Below, piece by piece: positions 14,578-18,311 of a stretch of 18,311 nucleotides of DNA. Each line of letters begins with the position of its first letter. The stretch's first letter is position 1. The DNA comes from Spirochaetaceae bacterium. Its GTDB lineage: Bacteria > Spirochaetota > Spirochaetia > Treponematales > Breznakiellaceae. The stretch covers positions 1 through 18,311 of the forward strand of contig JAITKQ010000189.1 of the NCBI GenBank assembly GCA_031278295.1, in the 5' to 3' direction. A program made the translations under genes and the position numbers. The notes beneath the pieces are model-generated. The model saw only the letters and a program-made list of their open reading frames with translations. It did not search any database and had not been told where the DNA came from.

Positions 14578-15402
14578 CTAATCAGCGATGCCAAACTCCA
14601 TCAGCAGTTTTTCCAGTTCCGAGATTTCCAGAGGCTTTGGGATCACGAACATCGTGTTAGCCTCGATAGCCTTGGCCAGTTTGCGGTACTCGTCCGCCTG
14701 ATTCACCGCCGGGTCAAAGTCGATCACCGTCTTTTTGTTGATCTCCGCCCGCTGAACCATGTTGTCCCGCGGCACAAAGTGGATCATCCGGGTTCCCAGC
14801 TTATCCGCCAGCGCGCCGATAAGCTCATCCTCACGATCCACCTTACGGCTGTTGCAGATAAGACCCCCAAGCCGCACCTTCCCCGCTTCGGCGAACTTCA
14901 TGATGCCCTTGCAGATGTTGTTGGCCGCGTACATCGCCATCATCTCGCCGGAACAGACGATGTATATCTCCTCCGCCTTGCCGTCACGGATCGGCATGGC
15001 AAAGCCGCCGCACACCACATCCCCCAGCACGTCGTAGAAGGTGTAGTCCAGCTTGTACTGCTCGCCAAAGGCGCCCAGTTGTTCAAGCAGGTTGATCGAG
15101 GTGATGATGCCCCGCCCCGCGCAACCCACGCCCGGCTCCGGCCCGCCCGATTCCACGCAGCGGGTTCCCTTAAACCCGACCTTCACCACGTCTTCCAGGT
15201 CAAGGTCCTCCCCTTCTGTGCGAAGGGTGTCCAGCACGGTCTTCTGGGCAAGCCCGTTGAGTAGTAGGCGGGTAGAATCCGCTTTGGGATCGCAGCCCAC
15301 CACCATCATGTTGTTGCCCATCTCCGCCAGGGCCGCGACGGTATTCTGGGTGGTCGTGGACTTCCCAATGCCGCCCTTACCGTAAATTGCTATTTTTCGC
15401 AT
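14578..15402 (-). CDS. nifH: NifH, nitrogenase iron protein (dinitrogenase reductase)
   Basis: Homodimeric ATP-dependent reductase that feeds electrons to NifDK and helps load Mo and homocitrate into the cofactor. The 274-residue product has the P-loop YGKGGIGKSTT (7-17), switch II near DVLGDVVCGGF, and the 4Fe-4S ligands Cys94 (in GVGCAGRG) and Cys131. Arg97 is the residue ADP-ribosylated in DraT-containing bacteria. The segment EDVVKVGFKGTRCVESGGPE is standard NifH. The frame is open 40 codons further upstream, but the ATG at 15402 begins the family's MRKIAIYG and has CGGAG at 9-nt spacing. First gene of the sigma-54-driven operon. Confidence 0.97.
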   Translation of the reverse strand: MRKIAIYGKGGIGKSTTTQNTVAALAEMGNNMMVVGCDPKADSTRLLLNGLAQKTVLDTLRTEGEDLDLEDVVKVGFKGTRCVESGGPEPGVGCAGRGIITSINLLEQLGAFGEQYKLDYTFYDVLGDVVCGGFAMPIRDGKAEEIYIVCSGEMMAMYAANNICKGIMKFAEAGKVRLGGLICNSRKVDREDELIGALADKLGTRMIHFVPRDNMVQRAEINKKTVIDFDPAVNQADEYRKLAKAIEANTMFVIPKPLEISELEKLLMEFGIAD

Positions 15403-15458
15403 CTCCTTTTTCTCCGTGTAACGTAATCGTGCGATCCATGATCGCAACATCATAGCCC

Positions 15459-15475
15459 AGCAAGAACAGTGCCAA
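15459..15475 (-). promoter_or_regulatory. Sigma-54 (-24/-12) promoter of the nif operon
   Basis: The minus strand reads TTGGCACTGTTCTTGCT, matching the YTGGCAC-N5-TTGCW consensus with exactly 10 bases between the invariant GG (15473-15472) and GC (15461-15460). Transcription should start near 15448, leaving a leader of about 45 nt that includes the nifH Shine-Dalgarno. RpoN-dependent transcription needs an enhancer-binding activator such as NifA, not encoded in this window. Confidence 0.9.
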
Positions 15476-15860
15476 GTTTTTAAAATTGGTATGCATCCAA
15501 CACGGAAACGCCGCACAGACACAGGGCCGTACCGCCTTACCCGTCTACTTAAACAAGCGGGAAAGCGGAAAGCCCCTATTCGCTCCTACCCTGCGCGACC
15601 GGCGGTATTTGTTACATTTACCGGCAAATAGTTACAACTTGGTAATATAAGCTACAATTATGTATGAAAATTTCTCGGCTAGATTGACGAAAAATACGGA
15701 TTTTGTACTATGATTTTCCTAAAACCAAGTATTAACTGCCTTTATCAGGGTAAAATAACATAAATGTAGGAAATGTATTAACAGTAGCCATCATACGCCT
15801 GTATCTGTCACCTTTCAGATATATCAAAGAGTTGGCAATGCCCATGCGCCTATCCTGAAC
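15476..15860. other. Intergenic region between nifH and the cassette gene
   Basis: Apart from the phased boxes, the stretch holds no convincing ORF. GC content falls sharply after about 15600, marking the edge of the nif island. A possible plus-strand promoter, TTGACG (15684-15689), 16 bp, TACTAT (15706-15711), has no gene directly behind it. GTATTAAC occurs twice (near 15729 and 15775) and may be decayed recombination-site sequence. Confidence 0.4.
15606..15656 (-). promoter_or_regulatory. Candidate upstream activator site with 20-bp phased boxes
   Basis: GTTACA at 15611-15616 and 15631-15636 and GCTACA at 15651-15656 recur at exactly 20-bp intervals, two helical turns; on the transcribed strand these read TGTARC. 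They lie about 163-208 bp upstream of the predicted nifH start, a normal distance for a sigma-54 enhancer. One box reads TGT-N10-ACC, close to the NifA consensus TGT-N10-ACA. TATTTG...CAAATA (15606-15611 and 15625-15630) overlaps. That it binds NifA or another activator is inference. Confidence 0.5.
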
Positions 15861-15868
15861 GTTATACG
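15846..15868 (+). repeat. Right half of an attC-like site on the 5' side of the cassette
   Basis: GCGCCTATC, CTGAAC, then GTTATACG (15861-15868) resembles the 3' half of the full site at 17308-17331 (CGCATACAG, CTGGAAC, GTTATGCG): the same L'-spacer-R' plan with a crossover G/TT. I could not find a convincing partner half upstream, so this is either a degenerate attC, an attI-type end, or a secondary insertion site. Confidence 0.5.
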
Positions 15869-15900
15869 AAATTTTGGCACCCAAAATTTATTAAAATGAC

Positions 15901-15929
15901 TTGACAGAATTTAAATTTTAAGGTAGTAT
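15901..15929 (+). promoter_or_regulatory. Sigma-70 promoter of the cassette gene, predicted leaderless
   Basis: TTGACA (15901-15906), a 17-bp spacer and TAGTAT (15924-15929; four of six consensus positions). Six bases separate it from the ATG at 15936, placing the predicted +1 on the start codon. A weak Shine-Dalgarno (AAGG, 15920-15923) could serve instead if transcription starts further upstream. Confidence 0.55.
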
Positions 15930-15935
15930 AAAATC

Positions 15936-17105
15936 ATGATTGATAATTTTGTTGCTTTAAAAACCGTAAGTTTACTTAAAAAGACTCATTTAGAACAATT
16001 GATGCTTTTATTAAAGTCGTTTTTGCCAATAACAAAAGACTTTCATAAAAAAAACCATATTAAGCCCTATAACATTATCCTGGCAGCCTCTGACATCTAT
16101 TATCGTGAAAATTATCATAGCGATATTATGGCTTACATATTAGAAAACAAAAAAAATGTTATGAAATATTTTATTGACTATATTAATGTCTTATCTGATT
16201 TACCAAAAATTGAAATTAATAATTATCTCAACACCGAAATAGTGCGAGAGGAGAATAAGATAGACATATTAATCAGAGATTTGTTAAGCAGACATTGTAT
16301 AATAATAGAGAATAAGATAAACAATGCCGGTGATATGAGAAGACAACTGCCGAGATATTATAACTCAATCGTAGAAAGCGGGTATGCAGTAGATAGAATA
16401 ATATATTATTCACTGGATGGAAAAAAACGACCGGATAAATCCACCTGGACTAATGATGATTTACAATTAGAATTGGATAAAATGATTGTATTTGGTGCTG
16501 TTGCAAATGGAAGGGGAACTGATTTTATAAATGCTTTTCTTGTTCGGTGTAAAAACAATACAAAGAACGAACAGGAAAAAGCATTTTATTGTCAATACAT
16601 TGATCTTTTGGAATATTTAGGGAGGAATCAAATGGATTATCAGCTTATGGAAAAATTCTACAAGGAAATGCTTGATATAGAACAATATAATTCTGCATTG
16701 AGTATAAGGGATATGCTCAATGATTTTACGACATTTAGGAGAGATCAGATACACGATTTTTTCCTAAATAATCATGCGCCCTTTGAGAAAACGTTTAAAC
16801 ACTCAAGCAATGATACCGTTTATGCATATATAAGGGATATTGCGCCTGAAGAACAGATTAAGATTGATATTGGGACTGAACAAAATCGAACAAATATACG
16901 TTTTTGGATACAAGAGGCAAATACTAAATCGGATTTAATAAAAACTATACTTCAAGAAATCGGCGAAGAGAATAGTTTTACAAAAGAAGGTATAAATTCT
17001 TATGTAAAAATATTTAGATTTCCGGAAGAAGAAGAAATGATGTATAAATATTTAATAGAACTGTTTGTATTGTTGGATAAAAACAAAGATGTAATTAATA
17101 CATAA
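15936..17105 (+). CDS. PD-(D/E)XK nuclease superfamily protein
   Basis: A 389-residue protein with the core of the PDDEXK_4-type family: ENYHSDIMAYILE (58-70) as the early helix, then EENKIDILI (105-113) with the catalytic Asp110, then IIIENKI (122-128) with Glu125 and Lys127, then QLPRYYNS (137-144). Spacing D...ENK is right for a metal-dependent nuclease. The C-terminal 200 residues are not recognised. Proteins of this family are often found in phage-defence and mobile regions, but the target is unknown. The gene is very AT-rich and Lys/Ile/Asn-rich, unlike the nif genes, and sits alone inside a probable cassette. The ATG at 15936 agrees with the promoter position; a second ATG occurs at residue 23. 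Confidence 0.75.
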   Translation: MIDNFVALKTVSLLKKTHLEQLMLLLKSFLPITKDFHKKNHIKPYNIILAASDIYYRENYHSDIMAYILENKKNVMKYFIDYINVLSDLPKIEINNYLNTEIVREENKIDILIRDLLSRHCIIIENKINNAGDMRRQLPRYYNSIVESGYAVDRIIYYSLDGKKRPDKSTWTNDDLQLELDKMIVFGAVANGRGTDFINAFLVRCKNNTKNEQEKAFYCQYIDLLEYLGRNQMDYQLMEKFYKEMLDIEQYNSALSIRDMLNDFTTFRRDQIHDFFLNNHAPFEKTFKHSSNDTVYAYIRDIAPEEQIKIDIGTEQNRTNIRFWIQEANTKSDLIKTILQEIGEENSFTKEGINSYVKIFRFPEEEEMMYKYLIELFVLLDKNKDVINT

Positions 17106-17150
17106 AGTATACATATATAAAAGTCATCGTGTGGTAGGGTGCCAAAACTT

Positions 17151-17331
17151 CGTATAACAGGACTGTATGCGCTTCGGGGCCTAAAGGCCCCTCGGCCTCC
17201 GCGATGGCTAGGTCATTCCGCTACGCTCCATTTCCACACCGTTGTTCCGCCACAGTTTGGCGGCCTTGGAAATGCTACGCATTTCCTTATCCGGGCCGCC
17301 CAACCGTCGCATACAGCTGGAACGTTATGCG
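17151..17331 (+). repeat. attC-like recombination site (181 bp, highly structured)
   Basis: Outer boxes CGTATAAC (17151-17158) and GTTATGCG (17324-17331) are complementary except for one G-T pair. Inner boxes CTGTATGCG (17163-17171) and CGCATACAG (17308-17316) are perfectly complementary. Unpaired spacers of 4 and 7 nt separate outer from inner boxes, the R''-L''/L'-R' plan of integron attC sites. The centre folds further: GGGGCC-TAAA-GGCCCC (17176-17191), CCGCCA-CAGTT-TGGCGG (17247-17263) and GGAAATGC-TAC-GCATTTCC (17268-17286). It follows the nuclease gene as a cassette attC should. It is longer than most attC sites. Confidence 0.65.
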
Positions 17332-17545
17332 CAATGCCCCCTAACATGGTCGTAAATCCATTGGTATAAAAAACATATGGAAACAGCACCTAAAAATAGA
17401 ATAAAAAATTATCGGAATAAAATAATTGTAGCAAAAATCCTTTGCCCCGAATTAGCCTACGCAGGCGGTGTCCATGCCACCTGAAATTTAACCCCTTCGA
17501 CTCAAAAAGTCACCTCAAAATCATCTTACTGAGGGCGGAGAGCGG
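17332..17545. other. Intergenic region after the attC-like site
   Basis: AT-rich DNA of about 210 bases. It contains one 35-codon plus-strand ORF (ATG 17377 to TGA 17482-17484) starting soon after the attC-like site, possibly the remnant of a following cassette, but nothing in its product is recognisable. An imperfect hairpin (CAGGCGGTG with CACCTG, 17461-17483) overlaps its end. Confidence 0.35.
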
Positions 17546-17944
17546 CTACGCCACCCGCCCACCGCATTTCTCCCGCTGTCCTATAAAGCAACCGCTGCCT
17601 TTGTAGCAAGCATTTTTTGAATATCCCGGCGCGGCGACCCCCCCGAATTGCCGCTTGTATTCACGGTTAAACTGCGTGGGACTGTCATAGCCCACCTCAT
17701 AGGCCGCCGTTTCCGCGCTCTTGCCCTCCGTCAGCATGAGCCGTTGAGCTTCATGCAAACGCAGCCGTTTTTGAAACTGGAGCAGACTCGTGCCGGTAAT
17801 CCGGCTAAAATGACGGCACAACGAAGGCTGCGACATATTCACCTGGGCGGCAAGTTCCGCAAGACTAAACAGTTCCCGGTAATGTTCCCGAAGCCAGCTC
17901 ACCGCCCGGGCAATCTGATTGTTTGGGCTTTCCGCTGTTCCCAA
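17546..17944 (-). pseudogene. AraC-family regulator, N-terminally truncated
   Basis: A 132-residue product consisting almost only of the AraC DNA-binding domain: LAELAAQVNMSQPSLCRHFSRITG (28-51) is the first helix-turn-helix, QFQKRLRLHEAQRLML the linker helix, and TAAYEVGYDSPTQFNREYKRQFG (79-101) the second. The N-terminal AraC_N-type sensory domain of about 150 residues expected in this subgroup is missing. The frame continues only ten codons above the TTG (DFRLL, still family-like) before a TAA at 17975-17977. The TTG has GGGAGG upstream, so an isolated DNA-binding protein might still be made. The gene lies in the mobile flank and is probably a remnant. The Cys-rich tail is not typical of the family. 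Confidence 0.65.
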
Positions 17945-18061
17945 AAGCCTGAAATCCTCCCCCTCCTCCTTTGTTTACTATCTTCTTGGCAGAAGCGCTA
18001 TAACAATCTGGATGAACTGGTAACACTGCTTAAGCCGTTTGACATAAAGGCCGTGTATTCT

Positions 18062-18098
18062 GAGCCTGTTCCCAAACCTCAAGTTTTGGAACAGCCTC
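18062..18098. repeat. Short palindromic repeat, copy 2 (REP-like)
   Basis: GAGCCTGTTCCCAAAC (18062-18077) pairs with GTTTTGGAACAGCCTC (18083-18098) at 14 of 16 positions. The right arm plus the preceding A is identical to the right arm of the palindrome at 3353-3388. Copies nearly 15 kb apart flank the nif island, with a one-base difference in length. Confidence 0.65.
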
Positions 18099-18126
18099 CA
18101 CTCTAAACCATGATAAACGCATAGAA

Positions 18127-18311
18127 TTAAGGTGAATTAGGCAGGAGAAGGTTCCGAATAGCCTGGGCGTTGAGCAACTTGAAAATGGACTCAATGTGCC
18201 GCTCAAAACTCAGTGCCGGCATAAACCGAATCCCCTTCAAACTCTTGTCATCAAACGCCGTCTGTACCAATGAAAGAATGGCCAGCGCTACCCGCTTCAT
18301 CGTTTGCAGGT
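18127..18311 (-). CDS. Unidentified ORF, C-terminal fragment
   Basis: On the minus strand a frame is open from the window edge to a TAA at 18129-18127, giving 60 residues that include LKGIRFMPALSFERHIESIFK and end LLLPNSP. The beginning lies outside the window. I do not recognise the family. Its end sits about 30 bases from the palindromic repeat, and the region is full of remnants, so a transposase end is possible but unproven. Codon use and lack of stops suggest real coding sequence. Confidence 0.4.
   Translation of the reverse strand, partial: LQTMKRVALAILSLVQTAFDDKSLKGIRFMPALSFERHIESIFKLLNAQAIRNLLLPNSP

Larger units (their letters stand above)
15862..17324 (+). mobile_element. Putative integron gene cassette carrying a nuclease gene
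   Basis: The segment between the two predicted G/TT crossover points holds one AT-rich ORF and ends in an attC-like foldback, the definition of a gene cassette. In addition, the first 22 bases from the left R' box (GTTATACGAA, then TTTTGGCACCC; 15861-15882) recur inverted at 17137-17158 with a single mismatch, which is not required of cassettes and could instead be terminal inverted repeats of a small transposable element. No integrase gene is in the window. Base composition differs strongly from the nif block, indicating acquisition. Confidence 0.55.

Noticed and set aside
15403..15522. 40-codon upstream extension of nifH
   Set aside because: NifH proteins start at MRKIAIYG; the extension covers the sigma-54 promoter, so it cannot be wholly transcribed from it.
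15606..15656. CRISPR-like array
   Set aside because: The repeated element is only six bases and there are three copies; regulatory boxes explain it better.

Overview
The window is a nitrogen-fixation island of about 12 kb (roughly 3490-15450) flanked by ordinary chromosomal genes on the left and an AT-rich, mobile-looking region on the right. The order nifH-nifI1-nifI2-nifD-nifK-nifE-nifN-nifB, the two PII-like genes between nifH and nifD, a NifD with an extra segment near residues 395-445, a NifK without the long N-terminal extension, and a clostridial-type thioredoxin-fold 2Fe-2S ferredoxin all point to a strict or facultative anaerobe with a molybdenum nitrogenase. Together with the integron-like attC structure, a termite-gut-type spirochaete (Treponema) is my best guess. 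That is inference; no rRNA or species marker is present.

Left flank (1-3490): the 3' end of a class III aminotransferase (+); a long GC-rich hairpin; then a minus-strand pair, glnS (glutaminyl-tRNA synthetase) followed by a Cof-type HAD phosphatase. A divergent intergenic region with a short palindromic repeat follows.

nif island: a plus-strand pair (HEPN-like protein overlapping a homocitrate/isopropylmalate synthase-type gene, candidate nifV) converges, with only 8 nt between stops, on a long minus-strand operon. In transcription order the operon is nifH, nifI1, nifI2, nifD, nifK, nifE, nifN, nifB, a 2Fe-2S ferredoxin and a class I glutamine amidotransferase. It is headed by an excellent sigma-54 (-24/-12) promoter with three TGTARC boxes spaced exactly 20 bp upstream, a probable activator site. 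NifH and NifDK are the enzyme, NifEN and NifB build the FeMo-cofactor, NifV would supply homocitrate, and NifI1/NifI2 would switch the enzyme off when fixed nitrogen is plentiful. nifA, nifX, nifS and nifU are not in the window.

Right flank (15500-18311): AT-rich DNA carrying a PD-(D/E)XK-type nuclease gene that looks like an integron gene cassette: half of an attC-like site on its 5' side and a full 181-bp attC-like foldback on its 3' side. Beyond it lie an N-terminally truncated AraC-type regulator, a second copy of the palindromic repeat and the end of an unidentified ORF running off the window.

The most unexpected pattern is that three unrelated transcription units (glnS, the HEPN gene and the cassette gene) each have TTGACA, a 17-bp spacer and a -10 box that ends 6-7 nt before the ATG, so their predicted mRNAs would be leaderless, whereas several genes inside the nif operon carry strong Shine-Dalgarno sequences.
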